From positions 930,001-994,000 of the forward strand of contig CP065367.1 of the NCBI GenBank assembly GCA_023206055.1: a stretch of DNA of 64,000 nt, written 5' to 3'. A model generated the notes under the pieces. The model made no database searches. It was not told the DNA's origin and was given only the letters and a program-made list of their open reading frames with translations. This stretch comes from Vibrio cyclitrophicus (GTDB lineage Bacteria > Pseudomonadota > Gammaproteobacteria > Enterobacterales > Vibrionaceae). Shown here one piece after another: positions 28,401 to 37,004 of the stretch. The stretch's first letter is position 1. Each line of letters opens with the position of its first letter. A program made the position numbers and the translations under genes.

Positions 28401-31400
28401 GTTAAGGTCTAGTTTGGTTTTATCATTATCTGAATCGCGAGCAGTAACAGTAAAAGGAAGAGAATCCGTACCATTGGTTTGATCTAAGCCTTTATAAAGA
28501 GTGAAGACATAATCCACACTGCTGTCTACATCACCGGATACGGGCGCGGAAAAACTCACAGTAAAGGCAACGTCACCACCAGCTACTGGCCCTGCGTAGC
28601 CAGTCAATAATGTTCCATCCTCAGAAACCGTGTAATAAATCTGTTCACCGCCGCTGAAGAGCAGAGGTTGGTCTGCTAGATCAAAGAACACACTGTCTAA
28701 GTAATCACTGCCAATCCCGATACTGAAGGTTCCGGTGCTACTGACTTCACCGACAGGAGCATTGCTTAAATCAGACTCGTTGACTGAAGCATTTGAATCA
28801 AGAACTAAACTCGGATCATTACCGTCTTCTATCACCCATGATATTTGGCCGTTTTCTAAAGCAGTGCCATCAGTATCTGTACCAATAATATTCAACGGAA
28901 TCGTGAGTAAATCGCTGGTGATAACATGATCGAGTGGGCGTTCAATCACTAATACAATATCGGCAAGTACATTGTTCCCGTCGACCGTTGTCGTCATTGA
29001 AAACGAGAACACATCATCATCACCTTGCTTAGCTGTAATAATGAGACCATCTGCGCTGAGAGTATAAGTAAGTGCTGTAGAGTCGCCTCCCGAAGTGATA
29101 CCTAATGCTTCTAGTTGCGCGACAGTCTCAGGGCTAAATTGTATAGAATCTGGGTCTGGGTTATCCGACCCACCTAATATAGTAAATTGAGCATTGATGG
29201 TTTGCGAACCGGAGGTCACGTCGACTTCCGTCACCGTTTTCGAATCATCCAATATCTGTCCTGCCGCACCATCAGTGATATCAATGGTCGCCGTTGCAGA
29301 GCCAAAATCACCACTAGAGTCAGCGGCAACGTAATTGAAGATAACGGTATGGTCTTGGTTATGATCTAGATTTCGATTTGCTTCAAAGGTCCACTGGCCA
29401 TTGGCAAATACGGTCAATACACCATCCCCGGTATTGAACACCGCAGGAGTTGCACCTGAAATGTCCTTGCTGACTCCACCAACTTCGACGCTACTAATGG
29501 TTAGAGCAGTATCAAGGTCAATGTCATTGCTAAGAACGTTGCCTGACGATATTTCACCTTCAACCATCGAGTAAGACTCGCCGAACAGCAAAGGTTCGGA
29601 ATCTAGAATCGTGATCGGTAATTCGCCTAAAACGAGCTCAGTGGTTCCATCGTCATCAATCTGAAGACCTTCGATAATGATCGACGTTTGAAGTAACTCT
29701 TCACCAGCTTGTTGGTCAACCGCTTGGTAAAAGGTGATCTCAACGGTATCTCCAACAATCTTAGCTTCGAAAACCAGTGTTCCATCGGTTCGTGTTGCTT
29801 TGAGCACTTGGCCGTCAGACTCTAATGCAATAGCGATAGATTGACCTTGAGACGTCACTCCCTCGGCAGAGACTTGGTTTGCACTAAAAGCGAACTCGTC
29901 AGCAAACTGAATATTGATGTCAGCAACTTGGGTTTGATCTCCGAAGATCCCGACCGTGCTTTCAGAAAATGAGACTGAACCTGGCAGTATAATACTTGGC
30001 ATGTCATCGCTGACTTCATTGCCAATCAAATTGGCCACTCTCGCATCTATAATCCACTCAGTAGATGGGTCTAAGCTAGAGACATCAATATTCTCGACTA
30101 GCCAGCCACCTGACGCATCCACGACTCCAACAAAAGTCAGCGTTTGAGTACCATCATTGATCTCGATGTAAACAGGTAAGCCTTCGGAGACATCGGTTGT
30201 CCCCTGCATGGTGGTTAAATCGCCGCTACGGAAATCCAAGATGTTGAAACCAGACAAGGTATCAATATCAATAACAGGCGGTACGGTATTAATTTGCCCT
30301 GTGCTGTCAGTCCCCGTCGTTTCATTACCCGCAATATCAACGGTAACCGCCTCTACCGTAATATTGCCATCAGCAAACGCAGACAGATCGATATCATCGA
30401 TGCTCCAAGCACCTGCAATAACTACGGTTTGTAACGTGATAGACTGATTATTGCTATCGGTAACTGTGACGGTAATAGGCTGTCCATTTTCTACATTTTG
30501 AACAACACCTTGTAGACGAACAGATTGAACCTCTTCGGTGTTGAGTATGTTATCGGCATCATCAAATTCTGCGGTGATACTGGCTAGCGTATCTTTCACT
30601 ATTGTGTCGCTAGAAGTGACCGTGTTCCCCGCAACATCCGTAACGCTAGCCTCTACGGTCAAGATTCCTTCTGCAAATCCCGAATAGTCTTGACCTGTCA
30701 GCGTCCAGTTTCCGCCAACTACTGTGGTCGTATAAACTTGGGAGACATTAAGGCTATCGGTGATGGTAATAGTGATCGTTTGACCGTCTTCAACATTGGT
30801 CACTGTGCCAACCAAGGCACCATTAGTAATTTCGGCTAAGTTGTAATACTCATCACCAAAACCATCGAAATTGACACTGATGTCCGCCAACGTATCTTTA
30901 ACTATGGTATCGCTAGAAGTTGCCGTATTGCCCGCAACGTCCGTAACCGTTGCTTCTACTGTTAGCGTGCCTTCAGCGAAAGCAGAGTAATCTTGGCCAG
31001 TTAGAGTCCATTCGCCACCGGAAACTATCGCGGCATAATTTTCTGACTTGCCATCAATATCCGTGATAATGATTGATACTGTCTGGCCATTCTCAACATT
31101 GGTCACCGTGCCAACTAATGCGCCATTACTGACCTCGGCAGAGTTGTAATACTCATCACCAAAACCATCAAAATCGACACTGATATCCGCCAGTGTATCT
31201 TTGACGATAGTATCGCTAGAAGTTGACGTATTGCCCGCAACGTCTGAAACCGTAACTTCAACTGTTAACGTACCTTCAGCGAAAGCAGAGTAATCTTGGC
31301 CGACTAATGTCCATTCACCACCGGAAACTATCGCGGCATAATTTTCTGACTTACCATCAACATCGGTGATAGTGATTGAAACTTCTTGGCCATCTTCAAC

Positions 31401-34400
31401 ATTGGTCACCGTGCCAACTAATGCGCCATTATTGACCTCGGCAGAGTTGTAATACTCATCACCAAAACCATCAAAATCGACACTGATGTCCGCTAACGTA
31501 TCTTTGACGATGGTATCGCTAGAAGTAGCAGTATTACCGGCAACGTCCGTAACGCTTGCTTCAACCGTTAACTCGCCTTCAGCAAAACCTGAGTAGTTCT
31601 GCCCCGTCAGGGTCCACTCGCCACCAGAAACTATCGCGGTATAATTTTCTGACTTACCATCGACATCAGTGATGGTGATTGATACTGTCTGGCCATCTTC
31701 AACATTGGTCACCGTGCCAACTAATGCGCCATTACTGACTTCGGCAGAGTTGTAATACTCATCACCAAAACCATCAAAATCGACACTGATATCAGCCAAC
31801 GTATCTTTAACGATGGTATCGCTAGAAGTTGCCGTATTGCCCGCAACGTCCGTAACCGTAGCTTCTACTGTTAACGTACCTTCAGCGAAGGCAGAGTAAT
31901 CTTGGCCAGTTAGAGTCCATTCGCCACCGGAAACTATCGCTGTATAATTTTCTGACTTACCATCGGCATCGGTGATGGTGATTGATACTGTTTGGCCATT
32001 CTCAACATTAGTCACCGTACCAACCAATGCGCCATTATTGACCTCGGCAGAGTTGTAATACTCATCACCAAAGCCATCAAAATCGACACTGATGTCCGCC
32101 AGTGTATCTTTGACGATTGTGTCACTGGAAGTAGCAGTATTACCTGCAACGTCCGTAACTGTAGCCTCTACAGTCAAGATACCTTCTGCAAAAACCGAAT
32201 AGTCTTGGTCGACTAATGTCCATTCACCACCAGTGACTGTCGCGGTATAATTTTCTGACTTGCCATCAACATCAGTGATAATGATTGAAACTTCTTGGCC
32301 ATCTTCAACATTGGTCACCGTGCCAACTAATGCGCCATTACTGACCTCAGCAGAGTTGTAATACTCGTCACCAAAACCATCGAAATTGACACTGATGTCC
32401 GCTAACGTATCTTTCACTATGGTGTCGCTAGAAGTAGCAGTATTACCTGCAACGTCCGTAACTGTAGCCTCTACAGTCAAGATACCTTCTGCAAAATCCG
32501 AATAGTCTTGGTCGACTAATGTCCATTCACCACCAGTGACTGTCGCGGTATAATTTTCTGACTTGCCATCAATATCCGTGATAGTGATTGAAACTTCTTG
32601 GCCATCTTCAACATTGGTTACCGTGCCAACTAATACGCCATTACTGACCTCGGCGGAGTTGTAATACTCATCACCAAAACCATCAAAATCGACACTGATA
32701 TCAGCCAACGTATCTTTAACGATGGTATCGCTAGAAGTTGCCGTATTGCCCGCAACGTCCGTAACCGTAGCTTCTACTGTTAACGTACCTTCAGCGAAAG
32801 CAGAGTAATCTTGGCCAGTTAGAGTCCATTCACCACCAGTGACTGTCGCGGTATAATTTTCTGACTTGCCATCAACATCAGTGATAATGATTGAAACTTC
32901 TTGGCCATCTTCAACATTGGTCACCGTGCCAACTAATGCGCCATTACTGACCTCAGCAGAGTTGTAATACTCGTCACCAAATCCATCGAAATTGACACTG
33001 ATGTCCGCCAACGTATCTTTAACTATGGTATCGCTAGAAGTTGCCGTATTGCCCGCAACGTCCGTAACCGTTGCTTCTACTGTTAGCGTGCCTTCAGCGA
33101 AAGCAGAGTAATCTTGGCCAGTTAGAGTCCATTCACCACCAGTGACTGTCGCGGTATAATTTTCTGACTTACCATCAACATCGGTGATGGTGATTGAAAC
33201 TTCTTGGCCATCTTCAACATTGGTCACCGTGCCGACCAATGCACCATTATTGACCTCGGCAGAGTTGTAATACTCATCACCAAAACCATCGAAATTGACA
33301 CTGATGTCCGCCAAAGTATCTTTAACTATGGTATCGCTAGAAGTTGCAGTATTGCCCGCAACGTCCGTAACCGTTGCTTCTACTGTTAGCGTGCCTTCAG
33401 CGAAAGCAGAGTAATCTTGGCCAGTTAGAGTCCATTCGCCACCGGAAACTATCGCTGTATAATTTTCTGATTTACCATCAACATCGTTGATGGTGATTGA
33501 TACTGTCTGGCCATCTTCAACATTGGTCACCGTGCCAACTAATGCGCCATTACTCACCTCGGCAGAGTTGTAATACTCATCACCAAAGCCATCAAAATCG
33601 ACACTGATATCCGCCAGTGTATCTTTGACGATCGTATCGCTAGAAGTAGCAGTGTTGCCGGCAACGTCCGTAACCGTAACTTCTACTGTTAACGTACCTT
33701 CAGCGAAGGCTGAATAATCTTGACCAATGAGACTCCACTCGCCACCAGAAACTATCGCGGTATAATTTTCTGACTTGCCATCAACATCGGTGATAGTGAT
33801 TGAAACTTCTTGGCCATCTTCAACATTGGTCACTGTGCCAACTAATGCGCCATTACTCACTTCGGCGGAGTTGTAATACTCATCACCAAATCCATCAAAA
33901 TCAACACTGATGTCCGCCAGTGTATCTTTAACGATAGTATCGCTAGAAGTTGCTGTATTACCCGCAACGTCCGTAACCGTTGCTTCTACTGTTAGCGTGC
34001 CTTCAGCGAAAGCAGAGTAATCTTGGCCAGTTAGAGCCCATTCGCCACCAGTCACTGTCGCGGTATAATTTTCTGACTTACCATCAACATCGGTGATGGT
34101 GATTGACACTGTTTGGCCATCTTCAACATTGGTTACCGTGCCAACTAATGCGCCATTACTGACCTCGGCAGAGTTGTAATACTCATCACCAAAACCATCA
34201 AAATCGACACTGATATCAGCCAACGTATCTTTGACGATGGTATCGCTAGAAGTTGCCGTATTGCCCGCAACGTCTGAAACCGTAGCTTCAACTGTTAACG
34301 TACCTTCAGAAAAAGTGGAATAGTCTTGACCGACTAATGTCCATTCACCAGCGGTGACCGTAGCGGTATAATTTTCTGACTTGCCATCAACATCGGTGAT

Positions 34401-36749
34401 GGTGATTAACACTGTTTGGCCATCTTCAACATTGGTCACCGTTCCGACCAAAGTGCCATTACTCACTTCGGCGGAGTTGTAATACTCATCACCAAATCCA
34501 TCAAAATCAACACTGATGTCCGCCAGTGTATCTTTGACGATAGTATCGCTAGAAGTTGCTGTATTACCCGCAACGTCCGTAACCGTAGCTTCAACCGTTA
34601 ACTCGCCTTCTGCAAAACCTGAGTAATCTTGGCCAGTCAGAGTCCAGTTACCAGCGTTGACTGTAGCGGTATAATTTTCTGACTTGCCATCAACATCGGT
34701 GATGGTGATTGACACTGTTTGGCCATCTTCAACATTGGTCACCGTACCAACCAATGCGCCATTACTCACCTCTGTTGAGTTGTAATACTCATCACCAAAA
34801 CCATCAAAATCGACACTGATATCAGCCAACGTATCTTTGACGATGGTATCGCTAGAAGTTGCCGTATTACCCGCAACGTCTGAAACCGTAGCTTCAACTG
34901 TTAACGTACCTTCAGAAAAAGTGGAATAGTCTTGACCGACTAATGTCCATTCGCCACCAGTCACTGTCGCGGTATAATTTTCTGATTTACCATCAACATC
35001 GGTGATGGTGATTGATACTGTCTGGCCATCTTCAACATTGGTCACCGTTCCAACTAATGCGCCATTACTGACCTCAGCAGAGTTGTAATACTCATCGCCA
35101 AAGCCCTCAAAATCGACACTGATATCCGCCAGTGTATCTTTGACGATAGTATCGCTAGAAGTAGCAGTATTACCGGCAATGTCCGTAACCGTAGCTTCAA
35201 CCGTTAGCTCGCCGTCTGCAAAACCTGAGTAATCTTGGCCAGTCAGGGTCCAGTTACCACCGGATACCGCAGTTGAATAATCAACCGACTTGCCATTAGC
35301 ATCTGTGATCGTGATAGATATAGTTTGACCGTCTTCCACATTTGCCACAGTACCAACCAACGCCCCATTGGAGACTTCAGCTTGATTATAAAACTCATCA
35401 GCAGATGCAGAGAAATCAACACCAATGTTCACTAAGGTATCTTTAATAATTGTGTCGGTAGACGAAATCGTATTGCCAGCTACATCCGTCGTGGCAGCGA
35501 CAACCGTCAACTCACCTTCCGCGAAGCCAGAGTAATCTTGGTCTTTCAGACTCCAAAAATTGCCAAAAACAACTGTGGTGTAGTTAACAGACAAACCATT
35601 ACTATCTGTAATCGTAATATCAATAGCTTGACCATCTTCGACATTGAAGATCGCACCAATCAGTGCGCCTTTGCTAACTTCATTTTCGTTATAATAGTTA
35701 TCGCCAAATCCATCGAATCTGACAAGGATTCGGTCAATCGTATCTTTAACAATGGTATCGCTAGCTGACGTTGGGTTTCCGGCAATATCGATGGTACTTG
35801 CAACAACAGTGAGTTCACCTTCGGCGAAATTGGAATAATCTTGGTTTTCGAGCGTCCAGCTATTTCCAGACACTATTGTTGAGTAACTCACAGACAGGCC
35901 TTTACTATCCGTAATCGTGATGGAGATAGTTTGACCATCTTCAACATTAGTTACTGTACCTACTAAGGCACCGTTATTGACTTCGAATTTGTTATAAAAC
36001 TCATCACCAAAGCCATCAAAGTCGACATCGATTGTCGCTAGCGTATCTTTGATTGTGGAGTCATTGGCAGTGATACTATTACCAAAATCATCGGCAATGA
36101 TCGCATCAACTTGGAGATCGCCTTCAGCCAGAGAAGTAAGATCGACACCATTCACAACATAAGTTTCGTTCGTTGTGATCGCGGTGGTAGTTAATGTGTT
36201 GCCGTTAACATCGGTGATGGTAATTGCAACTGTTCGTCCATCACGAACATCCACAGCCGTACCCTTAATAGTGACACCTGGTACTTCAAACTGGTTTTCG
36301 TAACCGTCGCCGCCATCAAGTATATCTACGGTCAGTTCTGCACTAGGTAACAGCGCATCTAGATTCCCATCGTTTGAAGTGGTGTCTTCCTCTTCATATT
36401 CAGTGGGACGAGTATCAAAGCCCGCATCTGCGAGGGTTTCATCTAATGTGGAGCGGACATAAGCAATAAAGGAAGCGCTAGAACTAGGCTGATCGTTCGC
36501 AGAATTCTGTTGCTGAGGAGTGCTTCCGATGTTATTGACGAGTTGACTGACAACCTCTTCCAACTGTTGCTCTACAGCTTCTATTTGTGGTTCAGTTAAG
36601 GGCTGAGCCTCTTGCAAATTCTGAGGTTCAATATTGACGACTTGCACGCCTTCAACTTTTGACTGCGTAGCAGGTAATTGAAGCCAAGTACCATCAGGAA
36701 ATACTTGCCAAACAACACCACCAACTTCGATATATAAAATAGGATCCAT
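22419..36749 (-). CDS. Giant type I-secreted repeat adhesin, 4776 residues
   Basis: This is a cell-surface adhesin of the Bap/Lap class. It begins MDPILYIEVGGVVWQVFPDG, then a Gln/Glu-rich and acidic linker to about residue 145. A divergent Ig-like unit precedes 18 tandem units of 101 residues (about 231-2048, consensus DEYYNSAEVSNGALVGTV, then GEWTLTGQDYSAFAEG). Residues 2250-4600 carry VCBS/T1SS-143-like domains and other Ig- or cadherin-like units. The C-terminus has one RTX-like GGTGSDNFVF at about residue 4660 and a secretion signal ending QKMIEDNNLTL, of the VCA0849 type. I see no TAAG/PAAG LapG cleavage motif near the N-terminus. The only cysteines I noticed are four between about residues 3996 and 4242. 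A clear AAGGAAGAGG precedes the ATG. Confidence 0.95.
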   Translation of the reverse strand: MDPILYIEVGGVVWQVFPDGTWLQLPATQSKVEGVQVVNIEPQNLQEAQPLTEPQIEAVEQQLEEVVSQLVNNIGSTPQQQNSANDQPSSSASFIAYVRSTLDETLADAGFDTRPTEYEEEDTTSNDGNLDALLPSAELTVDILDGGDGYENQFEVPGVTIKGTAVDVRDGRTVAITITDVNGNTLTTTAITTNETYVVNGVDLTSLAEGDLQVDAIIADDFGNSITANDSTIKDTLATIDVDFDGFGDEFYNKFEVNNGALVGTVTNVEDGQTISITITDSKGLSVSYSTIVSGNSWTLENQDYSNFAEGELTVVASTIDIAGNPTSASDTIVKDTIDRILVRFDGFGDNYYNENEVSKGALIGAIFNVEDGQAIDITITDSNGLSVNYTTVVFGNFWSLKDQDYSGFAEGELTVVAATTDVAGNTISSTDTIIKDTLVNIGVDFSASADEFYNQAEVSNGALVGTVANVEDGQTISITITDANGKSVDYSTAVSGGNWTLTGQDYSGFADGELTVEATVTDIAGNTATSSDTIVKDTLADISVDFEGFGDEYYNSAEVSNGALVGTVTNVEDGQTVSITITDVDGKSENYTATVTGGEWTLVGQDYSTFSEGTLTVEATVSDVAGNTATSSDTIVKDTLADISVDFDGFGDEYYNSTEVSNGALVGTVTNVEDGQTVSITITDVDGKSENYTATVNAGNWTLTGQDYSGFAEGELTVEATVTDVAGNTATSSDTIVKDTLADISVDFDGFGDEYYNSAEVSNGTLVGTVTNVEDGQTVLITITDVDGKSENYTATVTAGEWTLVGQDYSTFSEGTLTVEATVSDVAGNTATSSDTIVKDTLADISVDFDGFGDEYYNSAEVSNGALVGTVTNVEDGQTVSITITDVDGKSENYTATVTGGEWALTGQDYSAFAEGTLTVEATVTDVAGNTATSSDTIVKDTLADISVDFDGFGDEYYNSAEVSNGALVGTVTNVEDGQEVSITITDVDGKSENYTAIVSGGEWSLIGQDYSAFAEGTLTVEVTVTDVAGNTATSSDTIVKDTLADISVDFDGFGDEYYNSAEVSNGALVGTVTNVEDGQTVSITINDVDGKSENYTAIVSGGEWTLTGQDYSAFAEGTLTVEATVTDVAGNTATSSDTIVKDTLADISVNFDGFGDEYYNSAEVNNGALVGTVTNVEDGQEVSITITDVDGKSENYTATVTGGEWTLTGQDYSAFAEGTLTVEATVTDVAGNTATSSDTIVKDTLADISVNFDGFGDEYYNSAEVSNGALVGTVTNVEDGQEVSIIITDVDGKSENYTATVTGGEWTLTGQDYSAFAEGTLTVEATVTDVAGNTATSSDTIVKDTLADISVDFDGFGDEYYNSAEVSNGVLVGTVTNVEDGQEVSITITDIDGKSENYTATVTGGEWTLVDQDYSDFAEGILTVEATVTDVAGNTATSSDTIVKDTLADISVNFDGFGDEYYNSAEVSNGALVGTVTNVEDGQEVSIIITDVDGKSENYTATVTGGEWTLVDQDYSVFAEGILTVEATVTDVAGNTATSSDTIVKDTLADISVDFDGFGDEYYNSAEVNNGALVGTVTNVENGQTVSITITDADGKSENYTAIVSGGEWTLTGQDYSAFAEGTLTVEATVTDVAGNTATSSDTIVKDTLADISVDFDGFGDEYYNSAEVSNGALVGTVTNVEDGQTVSITITDVDGKSENYTAIVSGGEWTLTGQNYSGFAEGELTVEASVTDVAGNTATSSDTIVKDTLADISVDFDGFGDEYYNSAEVNNGALVGTVTNVEDGQEVSITITDVDGKSENYAAIVSGGEWTLVGQDYSAFAEGTLTVEVTVSDVAGNTSTSSDTIVKDTLADISVDFDGFGDEYYNSAEVSNGALVGTVTNVENGQTVSIIITDIDGKSENYAAIVSGGEWTLTGQDYSAFAEGTLTVEATVTDVAGNTATSSDTIVKDTLADISVNFDGFGDEYYNLAEITNGALVGTVTNVEDGQTITITITDSLNVSQVYTTTVVGGNWTLTGQDYSGFAEGILTVEASVTDVAGNTVTSSDTIVKDTLASITAEFDDADNILNTEEVQSVRLQGVVQNVENGQPITVTVTDSNNQSITLQTVVIAGAWSIDDIDLSAFADGNITVEAVTVDIAGNETTGTDSTGQINTVPPVIDIDTLSGFNILDFRSGDLTTMQGTTDVSEGLPVYIEINDGTQTLTFVGVVDASGGWLVENIDVSSLDPSTEWIIDARVANLIGNEVSDDMPSIILPGSVSFSESTVGIFGDQTQVADINIQFADEFAFSANQVSAEGVTSQGQSIAIALESDGQVLKATRTDGTLVFEAKIVGDTVEITFYQAVDQQAGEELLQTSIIIEGLQIDDDGTTELVLGELPITILDSEPLLFGESYSMVEGEISSGNVLSNDIDLDTALTISSVEVGGVSKDISGATPAVFNTGDGVLTVFANGQWTFEANRNLDHNQDHTVIFNYVAADSSGDFGSATATIDITDGAAGQILDDSKTVTEVDVTSGSQTINAQFTILGGSDNPDPDSIQFSPETVAQLEALGITSGGDSTALTYTLSADGLIITAKQGDDDVFSFSMTTTVDGNNVLADIVLVIERPLDHVITSDLLTIPLNIIGTDTDGTALENGQISWVIEDGNDPSLVLDSNASVNESDLSNAPVGEVSSTGTFSIGIGSDYLDSVFFDLADQPLLFSGGEQIYYTVSEDGTLLTGYAGPVAGGDVAFTVSFSAPVSGDVDSSVDYVFTLYKGLDQTNGTDSLPFTVTARDSDNDKTKLDLNISITDGGEPFIGSGTVELSETPIANTTPDGVRQSAVVNLDITASHDPIVYLGIDVTNGQAVLDGDGEAVTHNGEALTWRDNGDGSFDAILSNGDVIMQIRLPSDYFLEANASGTVAVEIDLYRSIDHGTGLKDTELNIPTTVVVIDSDGSRSTQESDIKIYDGKDPTFSVVGSISVDEDGLIGDNEQTGTEEPSPSIAIIQGSDDIVSVSINIDAFDALGYSSGGRAISLQEANADGWYYAQDTSGNDIFRIRFNNDGTTEFNLYAPLDHATGDGENNLAVNFELVVTDADGDSSDPAIYAVNVTDAVPTSRSGSIEMVEGDNLSGQFLTEEFAGADGAVIVSFDYRGDTYTFTDAITSIEIDLINDFDNSVYGQFALNSDGSYQLTTNANVSTDPTDPRLIDDIDYLVRDADGDEVTSTAELVLDDNEGFIRYEDSETTEDNDAIIVVSVSTGDVDQSETVTAIEFSEDSLQGGSLYLNGVLLEVVDGKVTLSGNQLTAIDSQFTGPNGQLTYRPALNESNTTSTVILAINAIISTDTVPKELTADVAVSVLPVADAPDWSDSVFTYQSVEDDADPIKLDITAQLVDQDTSEELSYTISGIPDGLNITLNGNAVKEGKEYTQNQINKMEIRADENLAGRFEFEITAIATEAGNTFADPDDKTADIVNTVVVEISPDADTPILSVKDYKGLEDESIFLKNVINGALTDTDGSESLSYQIEVQDGWAIQGGLFDLIGPNTYLVSAEAIENGTAYLIPKEDISSFTEDLFINVTAVSYESTVDSLDPVNVTALSDTKTINIFLKGVVDEPIVVDGGNAHWEYDSDTKVISNQSVLNEDGLIRLDFVVQTSDDDASEEINILLTNIPDGTLLVDSLGEPVSLTIAYIDDVTGPVFQVSNAQLNDLYLKPITDFSGELELTIIAISTEPDGDSGEFPMTLKVELAPIVDQEDGQTVSTQGIEDSQIGLNLEPSVNQDVDGSESLTGYVIDSLPADLTLYFDGSVIAVPASGLDLESLLDSTTPTLSELLSSGRLSVTATEDLSGIFSIPITYEVTDTSPTGTTDVKDISGSISVTVDARVELDTRLESSGQLYISKDGSPVNVSDAVTFVDADMDGSEYLDYILIDVPDGYSLIIDHPNGAAQDVSGNWIISANGLTSDSIQELAQEILSGMTISSPSDTPVLDIVVRARVIDGEDSKYIDTSFQIQITGHDGGGGTCDPVGPPSPIQPGGDIKTDEGEDIDLTGLLNTNVASDPDNTISFYIPADSLPEGVEISGDGVIAEYDAAGEVVGYSITADGLSKLTLTGLDEDFAGCIDFTIKTIETSPCNGDTLTTEQTISIQVLPVVDDITVATDSTTIQEDIATDLNLELVLGDSVEDGQLITGEGNSATGKETVNSLTITVSNGGTLSESPADTGLLVDNGNGTWTVTDPSRLSDVLVTPPEHYSGEITLTVTANITDEADCVVETDTQDKTTVVTITVEPVADAANLVTEDIVGDEDNYISLSSLSAELIDQDGSENMSLALKGVPEGAVVAIKVGDSYELVPNNGVDGGTFDGNPTYEWQVDPSQLANLVILPPRDFSGDMNLVLEAITQEIGTTEIRYTESEFTVGVNPIGDKVEFFDLPEQLTGSEDDGIVIPLDANSFETNSDEFLAITVTVNGTSDPSGLVGLDRIRIGSETSSFTSVGGIIQATILVKASSVDELEFFAGDAFGNLDITITGRTVDQNTVLGELVVDTGDPSSQDMTLIITPEPDAPLLSVEYASIVAEASGTIPLGLDLSLVNPADSEVGFITIYDIPAGLTFSHGSMVDGQYVVDLADVSSLAITGGYDDVDPFELTIEPSAEIGNNQAVGLPQTVSVEFVAEGDSTVTATDDNDLLVGGTGSDNFVFASSGLGSAEAPSYDVIQDFDASPDTDAIDLSGILGSLGLNTGLGATQYLDLEESGEGVTISIKPNGDEDVQQNILLADVTYDDLYQGDSSGALEAQILQKMIEDNNLTL
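30606..36060 (-). repeat. 18 tandem 303-bp units within the adhesin gene
   Basis: The landmark TTGTAATACTCATCACC and its variants recur every 303 bp, from about 30847 to 35993. This gives 18 in-frame units of 101 codons. Units 4-17 differ by only a few residues; the outer units (1-3 and 18) are more divergent. Variants such as GQTV/GQEV, TATVTGG/TAIVSGG and DYSAF/DYSTF are shuffled between units. Confidence 0.93.
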
Positions 36750-36871
36750 CCTAAACCTCTTCCTTACAAAAGCGCTGACCTTGAGTACATCAATTTACTC
36801 AATTAAAGGTTGGAGAAATCAGCGAACTATTTAAAATCAATACTAGCAAACAACAAATCATTAACAGTTAA

Positions 36872-36900
36872 TTACATTACACACATACGCCGTAATGTAA
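36872..36900. promoter_or_regulatory. Palindrome in the adhesin/M3 peptidase divergent region
   Basis: TTACATTAC (36872-36880) and GTAATGTAA (36892-36900) form a perfect 9-bp dyad with an 11-bp spacer. A further half-site, TTACATT, lies at 36917-36923. Its size and position, about 125 bp upstream of the adhesin ATG, suit an operator. The regulator is unknown. Confidence 0.5.
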
Positions 36901-36909
36901 ACCGAGATA

Positions 36910-36944
36910 TTGTGACTTACATTCCGTTATATGCAACGTCACAA
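36910..36944. promoter_or_regulatory. Second dyad in the divergent region
   Basis: TTGTGAC (36910-36916) and GTCACAA (36938-36944) are 7-bp arms 21 bp apart. The TGTGA/TCACA half-sites look like CRP halves, but the spacing is far from the usual 6 bp, so CRP is not a good match. Confidence 0.3.
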
Positions 36945-37004
36945 AATACGTCCTATGAATGTGTCATAATCTTGAAAATCAGGCGTTATTTTTCAAGGAA
37001 CATC

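Noticed and set aside
31992..34601. Several plus-strand frames of 60-75 codons that resemble each other (MAIFNIGHR... types)
   Set aside because: They lie antisense to the adhesin repeats at repeat spacing and mirror the same DNA; no ribosome binding sites and no independent support.
30606..36060. Possible CRISPR array because of regular repeats
   Set aside because: Period is 303 bp, the units are in frame within one gene, and there are no short repeats with unique spacers.
36315..36749. ADAG in the adhesin N-terminus as a possible LapG site
   Set aside because: LapG needs a di-alanine followed by Gly or Ala (TAAG/PAAG type); ADAG does not fit.
36910..36944. CRP site in the adhesin/M3 gap
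   Set aside because: Half-sites TGTGA and TCACA are present but are over 20 bases apart instead of 6.
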